This document shows positions 48,021 to 56,978 of a stretch of DNA of 64,000 nucleotides, piece by piece. Source of the stretch: Bog-756 sp963835465. Lineage in GTDB: Bacteria; Actinomycetota; Acidimicrobiia; Acidimicrobiales; RAAP-2. The stretch covers positions 310,001 through 374,000 of the forward strand of contig CAWIFR010000001.1 in the NCBI GenBank assembly GCA_963835465.1. The letters run 5' to 3'. How positions within the stretch are numbered: position 1 is the first letter of the stretch; each line of letters opens with the position of its first letter. A model generated the notes under the pieces. That model saw only the letters and a program-made list of their open reading frames with translations. It had not been told where the DNA came from and made no database searches. A program made the position numbers and the translations under genes.

Positions 48021-48110
48021 GCCGCCTCCTCATTGGATGGGGTGATCGGCCGACCGGGCCCTCCGGTTGCCGCGGGCCGTGCGGGCGGGCCGACCAGCGG
48101 AAGGGGGGCT

Positions 48111-49346
48111 TCAGTCCTCGAGCGGGTTCCAGGAGGCCAGGTCCTTCAGCCGCGAGTCGTTGGAGAAGATCTCCACGATCGGCGACCGGAGGCCGATGCG
48201 GGTCTGGATCCGCTCGATCTCCAGCACCTGGTTCCACTGGACCAGGGTGACCACGAGGCCGGCTTCGCCGGCCCGGGCGGTGCGGCCCGAGCGGTGGAGG
48301 TAGGCCTTGTGGTCCTCGGGGGGATCGAAGTGGATGACCACGTCGACGAGATCGATGTCCAGGCCCCGGGCCGCCACGTCGGTGGCGACCAGGGCAGGAA
48401 GCTTGCCGTCGCTGAAGTCCTTCAGGGTGCGCTCACGGTTGGACTGGCGGAGGTCGCCGTGGATGGCGTCGGCTTTGATGCCCTCCTTGCGCAGCTGCTC
48501 CACCAGCCGGTCGGCGCCCCGCTTGGTGCGCACGAAGACGAGGGTCTTCTCCGAGTTGCGGCAGATGGCGGCGCACACCTTGACCCGGTCCATCTGGTGT
48601 ACCTCGAGGAACCGGTGCTCCATGGCGTCCACCGTGGTGCTGGGCGACGCCACTTCGTGAAGGACCGGATCGGTCAGATAGCGACTGACCAGGCGGTCGA
48701 CCGCCCCGTCCAGAGTGGCCGAGAACAGCAGGGTCTGGTGGTCACGCTCGAGCCGACGAAGGACCCACTCGACCTGGGGCATGAACCCCATGTCAGCCAT
48801 CCGGTCGGCCTCGTCCAACACCAGGGTCTCGATGTCGGCCACCGAGAGCTCGCCCCGGTCCCCGAGGTCGATGAGCCGTCCCGGGGTGGCGATGATCACG
48901 TCCACCCCCCGCCGGAGCTTCTTGACCTGACGCTCGATGTCGGCTCCGCCGTAGACGGCCACGATGCGGAGTCCGGCCTCCTCGGCCAGGGGCTCCAGGA
49001 CTTCGCTCACCTGGACCGCGAGCTCGCGGGTAGGTACCAGCACCAGGGCTCGGGGGCGACCGGGCTCGGTGGAACGGGCGGCCATCGTGCGCTGGAGGAG
49101 GGGGATGCCGAAGGCCAGCGTCTTGCCGGACCCGGTCTTGGCCTTGCCGCACACGTCTCGGCCGGCCAGGGCGTCGGCCACGGTCATGGCCTGGATGGCG
49201 AAGGTATGGGTGATGCCCTGGTCGGCCAGGGCCTTGACGAGGGCGGGATCGACGCCGAGGGAGGCGAACGACGGCTGTGCGTCGTCTGCCGCGGGAAGAT
49301 CGGACGGATCGAGGACGCGATCCGACGGATCGGCAATGGTGGTCAT
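48111..49346 (-). CDS. DEAD-box RNA helicase
   Basis: 411 residues from ATG 49346. Motifs: Q motif PSFASLGVDPALVKALADQG, TFAIQAMTVADALAG, I AKTGSGKTLAFGIPLL, Ia VPTRELAVQVSEVL, Ib ATPGRLIDLG, II VLDEADRMADMGF, III LLFSATLDGAV, IV TLVFVRTKRGADRLVEQL, V ATDVAARGLDIDLVDVVIHF, VI YLHRSGRTARAG. No long basic tail, so it is closer to RhlE than to DeaD/CsdA. Probable role in rRNA or mRNA remodelling. Preceded by a 365-bp intergenic region. Confidence 0.95.
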   Translation of the reverse strand: MTTIADPSDRVLDPSDLPAADDAQPSFASLGVDPALVKALADQGITHTFAIQAMTVADALAGRDVCGKAKTGSGKTLAFGIPLLQRTMAARSTEPGRPRALVLVPTRELAVQVSEVLEPLAEEAGLRIVAVYGGADIERQVKKLRRGVDVIIATPGRLIDLGDRGELSVADIETLVLDEADRMADMGFMPQVEWVLRRLERDHQTLLFSATLDGAVDRLVSRYLTDPVLHEVASPSTTVDAMEHRFLEVHQMDRVKVCAAICRNSEKTLVFVRTKRGADRLVEQLRKEGIKADAIHGDLRQSNRERTLKDFSDGKLPALVATDVAARGLDIDLVDVVIHFDPPEDHKAYLHRSGRTARAGEAGLVVTLVQWNQVLEIERIQTRIGLRSPIVEIFSNDSRLKDLASWNPLED

Positions 49347-49711
49347 GGGGTTCAGAAGCTCTCTCTCATCGTTCGGTGACGGCCGGAGGCCGACCGTCGA
49401 CACCGTGCCATTCACGGATGCCTGCGGGCCCGCCTCGGGCCATCGACCGGAGTGCGACGGCACACCGGAAACAGGATGAGGAAGACCCCGGTAGCGGAGC
49501 ACCAGCTCCACTACGCACACCAGTGTACCCGGTACCGCCCTTAACACCAGGTCAAATGGCGGCAAGCCCCCCGGACGCCCCGGTCAGGGGGCCTGTCGTC
49601 GGCCACGGGGCCCACCAGCCGGGCACCTCGACTCGGGCCTCACCGGACGGCGTACCCTGTGTCGAGGTCCGGACCGACCGAGTCCGGCCACCCCCCACGA
49701 AAGGAAGCAGC
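49347..49711. other. divergent intergenic region, helicase/Bcp
   Basis: No gene is supported. The first ~160 bp are the likely long 5' UTR and promoter of the DEAD helicase (long leaders are common for cold-shock helicases). The rest contains the promoter of the Bcp gene, whose AAAGGAAG ribosome-binding site is at about 49699. No riboswitch-like fold is evident to me. Confidence 0.4.
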
Positions 49712-50176
49712 ATGGGAAAGCTCGACGCCGGTGACAAGGCCCCTGCGTTCACCCTCCCCGACCAGGACGGCAAGCCGGTCTCGTCCAAGGATCTCGCCGG
49801 GAAGCGCTTCGTCCTCTACTTCTACCCACGGGACGACACGCCGGGATGCACCAAGGAGGCCTGCCAGTTCAACGACAACCTGCAGGCGTTCGCCAAGGCC
49901 AAGGTGCCGGTCCTCGGCGTCTCGGGCGACAGCGCCGAGAAGCACCAGAAGTTCCGGGCGAAGTACGGTCTGACGTTCCCCCTGCTCACGGACGCCGATC
50001 ACTCCGTCGGTGAGTCCTACGGCGCCTGGGGCGAGAAGACCCTCTACGGCAAGAAGTCGGTGGGGGTGATCCGGTCCACCTTCCTCGTGGCCGCCGACGG
50101 CACCATCGCCCGGGCCTGGTACCACGTGAAGGCCGACGGTCACGCGGCCAAGGTGCTCGCCGAGCTGGAGGGGTAA
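49712..50176 (+). CDS. bcp: peroxiredoxin, Bcp/PrxQ type (second copy)
   Basis: 154-residue thiol peroxidase. Seen: DAGDKAPAFTLPDQDGKPVS, FVLYFYPRDDTPGCTKEACQ with the canonical DTPGC and a second Cys five residues on, VLGVSGDSAEKHQKFRAKYG, FPLLTDADHSVGESYGAWGE, and STFLVAADGTIARAWYHVKA. ATG 49712 with AAAGGAAG spaced 4-5 bases. It is closer to the family norm than the copy at 40459. Confidence 0.95.
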   Translation: MGKLDAGDKAPAFTLPDQDGKPVSSKDLAGKRFVLYFYPRDDTPGCTKEACQFNDNLQAFAKAKVPVLGVSGDSAEKHQKFRAKYGLTFPLLTDADHSVGESYGAWGEKTLYGKKSVGVIRSTFLVAADGTIARAWYHVKADGHAAKVLAELEG

Positions 50177-50269
50177 CCGAGTACGAACGGTGTCCGGGTC
50201 AGGTCGAGCCGCCAGCGTGCGCGGCCACCTGCCCTGGGTTGGCCGCCGCTCGCCCGTCGTGCTCATCGG

Positions 50270-50716
50270 TCATTCGTCCGATGCCGTCGTCGATCCGAGG
50301 ACCGCCCCGGCTCCCATGGCCGCAGCGATGCACCTGAAGTCGTGGGTGCTCAGCTCGACCAGGCCCCGTCGAAGCTGGTAACCCCAGTTGGCCTCTTGGG
50401 TCAGGTCGAGATCGGCACAGAGCCGCTCGAGGGCCACCTCGGCGGCCGTCGAGTCGTAGCTGATGCGCCGCCGCCAGGGTCGGAACTCCCCCTCGTCGGC
50501 CTGCCAGACCTCGTCGTCGGCCACGGTGCCGATGGCCGTGAAGGCCTTGAGCGGCGCCTTGCTGCCCAGTGGCTCCCGAGGCGAGTAGTAGACCAGTCCG
50601 TCACCGGGGCGCATCCTGAGCAGACCGGCCTTCTTGCCGTGCCCGATCTGGGCGATGCCCAGTGCCACCCCCCGCTGCACATGGTCCCGCGAGACCACCC
50701 CGAGCCAGTGGGTCAT
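50270..50716 (-). CDS. EVE-domain protein (UPF0310 type)
   Basis: 148 residues. Seen: MTHWLGVVSRDHVQRGVALG, KKAGLLRMRPGDGLVYYSPR, LKAFTAIGTVADDEVWQADE, RRRISYDSTAAEVALERLCA, and the C-terminal NWGYQLRRGLVELSTHDFR. EVE folds bind modified bases and are related to YTH. ATG 50716 overlaps the stop of a possible 51-codon ORF. Confidence 0.88.
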   Translation of the reverse strand: MTHWLGVVSRDHVQRGVALGIAQIGHGKKAGLLRMRPGDGLVYYSPREPLGSKAPLKAFTAIGTVADDEVWQADEGEFRPWRRRISYDSTAAEVALERLCADLDLTQEANWGYQLRRGLVELSTHDFRCIAAAMGAGAVLGSTTASDE

Positions 50717-50868
50717 CGATCGGGATCGGCACCGGCGACAGAGCCAGCACGGCGGGCGGTGCGGGCCGCCTGTACCAACCGGTGGAGTGCGTTCGGCGGC
50801 GCCACGTCGATGCCCCGGCCGGGGAGCAGCTTCCCCGCTCGGATCAGCTGGGCGTCGACGAGCAACAC
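50713..50868 (-). CDS. possible 51-residue ORF upstream of EVE gene
   Basis: GTG 50868 to TGA 50713: VLLVDAQLIRAGKLLPGRGI, then DVAPPNALHRLVQAARTARR. The stop overlaps the EVE start (ATGA). The same frame is open upstream to the Fpg stop at 50979, so the ORF could be longer (GTG starts also near 50880 and 50908). No family is recognised. The composition looks coding, and coupling to EVE argues for translation. Confidence 0.35.
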   Translation of the reverse strand: MLLVDAQLIRAGKLLPGRGIDVAPPNALHRLVQAARTARRAGSVAGADPDR

Positions 50869-50978
50869 CCCCGTTAGTGCGCGCTCACCGCTCGGGAGTC
50901 AACCGCGTGCTTCGCCACTTCTGCACACAGCGGACCCGCCCCCTTCGCACCGGTACTCCCCCGTCGCCCCGGACCGCG

Positions 50979-51761
50979 TCACCCCTGGTGGCTGGCACAC
51001 CACCACGAGGTCCGGCCCCCGACGGTCGACCTGGTCAGCTCGGTTCCGTCGCGAGGACAGCGGCCCCCGATACGGCGCTCCTCCATGAGTCGGCCGGTAT
51101 GGGATCCCCCACCCGTGGTCAAGTCCTGCAGCGTCCGGCGCAGGTGCCGATGGAGCCGCCGGACCTCGTTGGGGGACAACGAGTCCGAAGGTCGTAGGGG
51201 TGAGAGCCCGGCCCGCCACAGCAGCTCGTCGACGATGAGATTTCCGATCCCGGCCACCCTCGACTGGTCGAGAAGCCGCGCCTTCAGTGGGGCCCGGGAC
51301 TCCCCGAGGGTGGTGGCCAGCTGAGCGGGGGTGATGGCCATGGCGTCGGGACCGAGGACCGACACGTCGGGGTCGAGTACCACGCCACCGAGTCGTCGGG
51401 GGTCGTGGACCACCAGTGAACCGCCGTCTTCGAACCGCACCGTCCACCGGTCCCACACGGGATTCCGTCGCTTGGGGGCGTAGTGCATCTGGTCAACGCC
51501 GGGGGTGCCGTCGACGGCCAGCGTGCCAGTCATCCCGAACCGGATACCCACCGTCGGCCCGCTGTCCACATCGAGCAGGAGGAGCTTTCCGATCCGTCGC
51601 GCCGCGGTGAAGCGCTGACCGACGAGCACCCGCCGCAGGACCGGGGCCGTAGCCGCCCCCTTCAGGAACCAGGCGTCGGGACTGGCCACCGAGGCGACGG
51701 TGCGGTCGAGGGCCACTTCGGCCAGCTGACGGTACGTCTCGACTTCGAGCATCTCGGGCAC
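50979..51761 (-). CDS. Fpg/Nei-family DNA glycosylase with altered zinc finger
   Basis: Bifunctional glycosylase/AP-lyase fold of 260 residues. GTG 51761 gives MPEMLEVETYRQLAEVALDR with catalytic Pro2 and Glu3. Seen: RRIGKLLLLDVDSG (the Lys57 equivalent), VGIRFGMTGTLAVDG, the H2TH region ARLLDQSRVAGIGNLIVDEL, and LHRHLRRTLQDLT. The C-terminal zinc finger reads GGRCPRDGTEL and WWCASHQG: where Fpg has CxxC...CxxC, positions two and four are Asp and His. The substrate may differ from 8-oxoguanine. An Fpg N-terminal fragment lies at 15677. Confidence 0.88.
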   Translation of the reverse strand: MPEMLEVETYRQLAEVALDRTVASVASPDAWFLKGAATAPVLRRVLVGQRFTAARRIGKLLLLDVDSGPTVGIRFGMTGTLAVDGTPGVDQMHYAPKRRNPVWDRWTVRFEDGGSLVVHDPRRLGGVVLDPDVSVLGPDAMAITPAQLATTLGESRAPLKARLLDQSRVAGIGNLIVDELLWRAGLSPLRPSDSLSPNEVRRLHRHLRRTLQDLTTGGGSHTGRLMEERRIGGRCPRDGTELTRSTVGGRTSWWCASHQG

Positions 51762-51820
51762 GGCCCGAGGGTAGCCAGGCAAGGTGCTCCCTCGTCCAAT
51801 GGGATCGCTAAGGTGCTGCC

Positions 51821-52945
51821 ATGCCCCCCGAGAAGCCCCACTGGGCCGAGCTCTTCACCGAGGTGGTCACCTCCGGACTGTGCACCGGCTGCGCCGGCTG
51901 CATCGTGGCCTGCCCCTACGACGTCCTCTCCTACGATGACACCGGTGGGAAGTACAAGCCCTTCCACATCGACGCCGACGGCGGTCCGGAGAGCTGCACG
52001 CACGGGGTGAAAGGGTGCACGATGTGCACCCGGGCCTGTCCCCGGTTCCGCCTGTGGGAGCCGGAGATCGACACCCACATGCATGGACGCGAGCGGACCA
52101 CCGAAGAAGTGGCCGGCGTCGCCCAGGACATCCTGCTGGTCCGGGCCACTGATCCCGAGATCCTCGAATTGGGCCAGGACGGCGGACTCGTCTCCGCCCT
52201 GCTCATCTGGGCGTTGGAGCACGACATGATCGATGCCGCCCTGGTCTCCAACCTCGAGGGAGACGGCTCGACCTGGAAAGCGGTGCCCGGCCTCGCCACC
52301 AACCGGGCCGAGGTGCTGGCTGCGGCCGGCTCCCGCTACACCTACTCGGCCAACCCACTGGCCTATCCCTTGGCCATCGAGGCCGGCGCCGAGCGCATCG
52401 CCCTCGTGGGCATGGGGTGCCAGGCCTCGGCGGCACCGGTGATGAAAGCCCGGAAGGCCGGCAAGATCGCCCGTCGCCTGTCGCTGACCATCGGGCTCCT
52501 CTGCTCGAAGACCTTCGACGACGCCATCTTCCCCGAGCTGTTCGAGGCCAAGTACGGCATCGCCCGGGCGGACATCGCCAAGATGAACATCAAGGGCGTC
52601 TTCCAGGTATGGACCCGCGACGGCGGCTATCACGAGATACCGCTGAAGGAGGCCCACGCCTGGACCCGCGAGGGATGCAAGAGCTGCCCCGACTTCGCCG
52701 CCGAGCACGCCGACATCTCCACCGGTGGAATCGGGGCGTTCAGTGATTGGACGCTCACCCTGGTCCGGACCGACCAGGGTCGCGAGCTCATGGAGTCGAT
52801 GATCGCCGGCGGGGCCATCGAGACCCGCCCCGGCGACGACGACCCCGGCGCCATCGCCCTTCTCCACCGATTGGCCCGGGTCAGCCGGAGGCGGTGGCCG
52901 GAGACGGCGGTGCCCATGCCCCGTCGCTTGCCCGACCCGGCGTGA
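51821..52945 (+). CDS. coenzyme F420 hydrogenase/dehydrogenase beta-subunit family protein
   Basis: 374 residues. N-terminal iron-sulfur ligands CTGCAGCIVACP and CTHGVKGCTMCTRACPRF (ferredoxin-like), then the FrhB domain: ILLVRATDPEILELGQDGGL, VSALLIWALEHDMIDAALVS, RYTYSANPLAYPLAIEAGAE, GMGCQASAAPVMKARKAGKI, TIGLLCSKTFDDAIFPELFE, and CKSCPDFAAEHADISTGGIG. FrhB-like proteins carry FAD and transfer electrons to F420. In F420-making actinobacteria such proteins probably link ferredoxin to F420. No hydrogenase subunits are adjacent. ATG 51821. Confidence 0.9.
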   Translation: MPPEKPHWAELFTEVVTSGLCTGCAGCIVACPYDVLSYDDTGGKYKPFHIDADGGPESCTHGVKGCTMCTRACPRFRLWEPEIDTHMHGRERTTEEVAGVAQDILLVRATDPEILELGQDGGLVSALLIWALEHDMIDAALVSNLEGDGSTWKAVPGLATNRAEVLAAAGSRYTYSANPLAYPLAIEAGAERIALVGMGCQASAAPVMKARKAGKIARRLSLTIGLLCSKTFDDAIFPELFEAKYGIARADIAKMNIKGVFQVWTRDGGYHEIPLKEAHAWTREGCKSCPDFAAEHADISTGGIGAFSDWTLTLVRTDQGRELMESMIAGGAIETRPGDDDPGAIALLHRLARVSRRRWPETAVPMPRRLPDPA

Positions 52946-53215
52946 TCGGGCCCGACCGACGGTCGCCTCCGGCCCGAATGCGTTGGGGCCTCCCGGGGGC
53001 AACGACCAGCATGAGAATCTCGTAATAATCGTTCGTTTGGGACCAAAGGCTCTGATCGCCAAGGCTCGCCAGATCTAGTCTGATCGAAAGGGCCAGGCAC
53101 GAACGGGTGACCCACAGGCCCCGGTGAACGGCCCGGAAGTGCTGGCGCCCCGACCGCCCCGGCGGTGCGCCCGGCCCCAGGGGTTGCCATCGACCATCCC
53201 TGGAGGACCACCAGC

Positions 53216-55663
53216 TTGTTCGCCGCACTCGGACGATTCACCGTACGGTACCGCTGGCCCATCATCGCCGGCTGGATCGTGGCGACCATCCTGCTCGTGA
53301 TGTGCCTGCCGTCCCTCGCCAGCGTGGAGAAGTCCAGCAACTCCCAGTTCCTGCCGTCGACCGCGGCGAGCGTGCGGGCCGATCGGTTGGCCAGCCCCTT
53401 CAACCCGGAGACCACCTCGACGGTGACCTTCGTGGCGTCGACCGCCGCCGGCCCCGGCTCGGGCCACGGCACCCTGAGCGCCGCCGACGACGCGGCCATC
53501 AACCGGGTGGAGCAGCTCATGCGCTCCGTCCCCCGAGTCACGGCGGTGGTCGACCAGGGGGTGTCGTCCGACGGACAGGCCCACCGGGCCATGGTGGACC
53601 TCGCTCTTCACCCGGGATCGACCAACCGAACGGCCACCGACACGGTGGCCTCGCTGCGCTCCACCTTTGCCGCCTCGGGGGCTCCTGCCGGCCTCGAGCT
53701 GCATCTGACCGGCGGTGTGGCCGCGTCGGTCGACCAGCAGGCCCAGAACGGTCACACCCAGACCCTCACCGAGCTGCTGTCGGTCCTGTTCATCCTGGCC
53801 CTTCTCTTCCTCACCTTCCGCGCCCTGCTCGCCCCCTTCGTGGCTCTGCTGCCGTCGGTGGTCGCCATGTTCGCGGCCAGCCCGGTGATCGCCGTCTCCA
53901 CCCACCTCGGCGTCCAGGTCTCGGACCTCACCCCCATCCTCCTCACCGTGGTGCTGCTCGGGGCCGGCACCGACTACGGACTGTTCCTCATCTTCCGGGT
54001 ACGGGAGGAACTGCGACGGGGGAAGCCGGTCCACGAATCGGTCTCCTTCTCCCTGTGCAAGGTGGGCGAGTCGATCACCTTCTCGGGCCTCACCGTGGTG
54101 GGGGCACTGGCAACCGTGGTGGTGGCCACCTTCGGCCTCTACCAGGGACTCGGTCCGGCCCTGGCCATCGGGATCGCCGTGGCCCTCCTGGCCAACCTGA
54201 CCCTCCTGCCGGCGCTCCTCGCCGTGCTGGGTCGCAGCGTGTTCTGGCCCCGGATCCCGACCCCGGGCCAGCGGAGCGGCGGGACCTGGGGACGGATCGC
54301 CGGCAAGGTGGTGGGCCGCCCGGTCCTGACCCTCGTCATCGGCCTGGTCATCTTCGGCGGCCTGGCCCTGTCCATGCTGGCGTACGCGCCGTCCGGCTTC
54401 GGCGACCCGCCCGCTCCCGCCAGTTCGGACTCGGGCCGGGGCCAGGCGGTGCTCGACACGGCCTTCCCGGCCTCCGAATCCGACCCCACCAGCGTGGTGT
54501 TCCGCCTGCCCACGTCGGTCTGGAACGAGCCACAGGTGCTGGAGGCCGCCCAGCAGGGCCTCCAGCGATCCGGCTCGTTCAGCTCCGTGACCAGCGCCCT
54601 CGACCCCGACGGAACCCCGGTAACGGCAGACGAGCTGGCCTACGCCCACGCGCAGCTGGCCCGTTTCGGGGCGGCCGCCCAGCTGCCGGTCACGGCTCCG
54701 GCCGGCGTGACGTTGGCGCCCGCGGTGTACGACGCCTACAAGGCCTCGTCCCAGTTCATCAGTGCCGACGGCACCACCGTCCAGTACCAGACGTCGCTGC
54801 GGGCCGGCGCCTCCACCAGCACGGCGGCGGCCGACGCCATGCCCGGGGTTCGCAGCGCCGTGGCGGAGGTGGCCCGGCACATCGGGGCGTCGACTTCGGG
54901 GGTGGCGGGCTACGCCCCGGTGGCGGCCGACGTGGGCTCCATCTCCGGGAGCGACCTCATGAGGATCATCCCCATCGTCATGATCGTCCTGGCGCTGTTG
55001 CTGGCCATCGTCCTGCGCAGTCTGGTGGCCCCGCTGTACCTGGTCGTCAGTGTCGGCCTCTCCTACCTGGCCTCTTTGGGCCTCGCCGTGCTGGTCTTCG
55101 AGCTGATCGGTGGGCAGGACGGCATCAACTTCGTCCTCCCGTTCTTCATGTTCATCTTCATCATGGCGCTGGGCCAGGACTACAACATCCTGGTCATGAC
55201 CCGCATCCGTGAGGAGGCCCACCACGCGCCCATCCGGGTGGCGGTCCGTCACGCCGTGGAGGCGACCGGCACCACCGTGACGTCCGCGGGGCTCATCCTG
55301 GCGGGCACGTTCGGGGTACTGACCGCAACCGGGTCCACCCAGGTCCAGGAGATCGGACTGGGCCTGGCCGCGGGCATACTGCTCGACACGTTCTTCGTCC
55401 GGACCCTGCTGGTCCCCTCGGTGGTGGTGCTGCTGGGCCGCTGGAACTGGTGGCCGTCCAAGCTCTCCCACGAGGACCACAGTCACGACCAGGTACTCCC
55501 TGAACCGGGTCCGGAGGGCCCCGAAGCCGGTCCCGACGAGTCCGGTGGCCTGGGCGGTCCCGACGGCCCCGGCGGGGCCGGGCCGTGTCCGGTGGGGCTC
55601 CTGCCCGAGCCAACCGATCGGGCGTTGGTCGGAGTCGGCGCAGATACGGGCACCTCCGGCTGA
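53216..55663 (+). CDS. MMPL-family RND transporter
   Basis: 815 residues from TTG 53216, which has GGAGG 9 bases upstream. Two RND repeats: helix 1 WPIIAGWIVATILLVMCLPS, a large periplasmic loop, TM block with LSVLFILALLFLTFRALLAP, VVLLGAGTDYGLFLIFRVRE (MMPL GxxxDY motif), SITFSGLTVVGALATVVVAT. In the second half: MRIIPIVMIVLALLLAIVLR, MALGQDYNILVMTRIREEAH and TVTSAGLILAGTFGVLTATG. An acidic Pro/Gly tail follows. Members export lipids or lipophilic compounds. No regulator is adjacent. Confidence 0.92.
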   Translation: MFAALGRFTVRYRWPIIAGWIVATILLVMCLPSLASVEKSSNSQFLPSTAASVRADRLASPFNPETTSTVTFVASTAAGPGSGHGTLSAADDAAINRVEQLMRSVPRVTAVVDQGVSSDGQAHRAMVDLALHPGSTNRTATDTVASLRSTFAASGAPAGLELHLTGGVAASVDQQAQNGHTQTLTELLSVLFILALLFLTFRALLAPFVALLPSVVAMFAASPVIAVSTHLGVQVSDLTPILLTVVLLGAGTDYGLFLIFRVREELRRGKPVHESVSFSLCKVGESITFSGLTVVGALATVVVATFGLYQGLGPALAIGIAVALLANLTLLPALLAVLGRSVFWPRIPTPGQRSGGTWGRIAGKVVGRPVLTLVIGLVIFGGLALSMLAYAPSGFGDPPAPASSDSGRGQAVLDTAFPASESDPTSVVFRLPTSVWNEPQVLEAAQQGLQRSGSFSSVTSALDPDGTPVTADELAYAHAQLARFGAAAQLPVTAPAGVTLAPAVYDAYKASSQFISADGTTVQYQTSLRAGASTSTAAADAMPGVRSAVAEVARHIGASTSGVAGYAPVAADVGSISGSDLMRIIPIVMIVLALLLAIVLRSLVAPLYLVVSVGLSYLASLGLAVLVFELIGGQDGINFVLPFFMFIFIMALGQDYNILVMTRIREEAHHAPIRVAVRHAVEATGTTVTSAGLILAGTFGVLTATGSTQVQEIGLGLAAGILLDTFFVRTLLVPSVVVLLGRWNWWPSKLSHEDHSHDQVLPEPGPEGPEAGPDESGGLGGPDGPGGAGPCPVGLLPEPTDRALVGVGADTGTSG

Positions 55664-55818
55664 AGACCACGGCCTTCGACGGCCCCGCCGGTCCGGTTGG
55701 TGGACCGGCGCTCGGGGTCGAGGCGGGCTCCGCGGGCTGGGGCGAGCTGACCCTGGCCGCCACGGGGGTGTCCACCGAGCGGTTTGGTCCCGGCGGGGAG
55801 AGAGTACGGTGAACGGGC

Positions 55819-56482
55819 GTGGCCAGCCGAAAGACTCCTCCCCAACGACCCACCGTGGTCCTCCTGGTCCGCCACGGCACGACGCCGACCACCGGCAAGG
55901 TGCTGCCCGGCCGGGCCGGGGGACTCCACCTGTCCGAGGAGGGCCGGGCCCAGGCCGAGGCGGTGGCCGGGCGGATCGCCGCCCTGGCGGGGCCCGACCG
56001 ACCCGGACCGGTGGCCGTCTACGCGTCCCCCCTCGAGCGCACCAGCCGAGACGGCCAAGCCCATCGCCCGCAAGCTGGGGCTACGGGTCCGCACCGAGCG
56101 TGGCCTCCTCGAGTGCGACTTCGGCCAGTGGACCGGCGCGGAGTTGAAGACCCTGGCCAAGAAGCCCGAGTGGACGCAGGTCCAGCGCTGGCCCAGTGGG
56201 TTCCGGTTCCCGGGGGGCGAGTCGTTCCTCGAGATGCAGGCCCGCATCAGCTCGGCCATCAACCGTCTGGTCCAACTGCACCCGGGCGAGACGATCGTGG
56301 CCGTGTCCCACGCCGACCCGATCAAGGCGGCCGTGGCCGCCGCCGCCGGCACCCACCTCGATCTCTTCCAGCGACTCAACATCTCGCCCTGCTCGGTCTC
56401 GGCGCTGGCCTACAGCGGGGCCGGGCCCCACGTCCTGGCGGTCAACTCCACCGGGTCCCTCGGCGAACTGGCCATCGCATGA
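55819..56482 (+). CDS. histidine-phosphatase-family protein, MSMEG_4193-type putative phosphomutase (one frame break)
   Basis: Phosphoglycerate-mutase fold, about 220 residues. Seen: TVVLLVRHGTTPTTGKVLPG with the catalytic RHG, LSEEGRAQAEAVAGRIAALA, VYASPLERT, then after a frame change near 56050 GLLECDFGQWTGAELKTLAK, FPGGESFLEMQARISSAI, and ETIVAVSHADPIKAAVAAAA with the second His. The LLECDFGQWTG and SHADPIK phrases fit the MSMEG_4193 group. Followed by DUF3090 (ATGA overlap) and an SCO1664-type kinase-like protein, a conserved actinobacterial trio. Confidence 0.85.
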
Positions 56483-56978
56483 GCGAGGGCTACGACCTGC
56501 TCGTCGCCCGACCGGATCACGGTGGGAACCGTGGGCCCGGTAGGCGATCGGCTGTTCCTCCTCCAGTGCCGCCAGGGCCCCGCCCTGTTGACCCTCAAGA
56601 TCGAGAAGCAGCAGGTGGCAGTGGTCGCCGACTACCTGGCCCGGATCGTGCGGGACCAGTCGCGTCCCGGCCACCTTCCCGAGGAGCTGGAGTTGGAGCA
56701 GCCGGCCGAGCCGGCGTGGGTGGTGGGCACGGTCGGGGTGTCCTACGACGAGACCGGAGGACCGGGTGGTCCTGGTCATCGAGGAGCTGGTGTCCGAGGA
56801 CGAGACCGGGGCCATCGCCCGGCTGTCCATCTCCCGCGAGCAGGCCGCCGGCTTCGCCATCCAGGCCACCCGCCTGGTCGAGTCGGGCCGGCCGCCCTGC
56901 CCCCTGTGCGGATCGCCGCTCGACCCCTCGGGACACGAGTGCCCACGGACCAACGGCCACCGGCCACCGGCGGTGTGA
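56479..56978 (+). CDS. DUF3090-family protein (frame breaks)
   Basis: About 166 residues from ATG 56479. Seen across frames: TVGTVGPVGDRLFLLQCRQG, LTLKIEKQQVAVVADYLARI, LEQPAEPAWVVGTVGVSYDE, VVLVIEELVSEDETGAIARL, SISREQAAGFAIQATRLVES, and a C-terminal zinc-knuckle-like CPLCGSPLDPSGHECPRTNG. The frame changes near 56518 and 56760. Function unknown; its fixed place between the phosphomutase and the SCO1664-type gene suggests a shared pathway. Confidence 0.82.
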
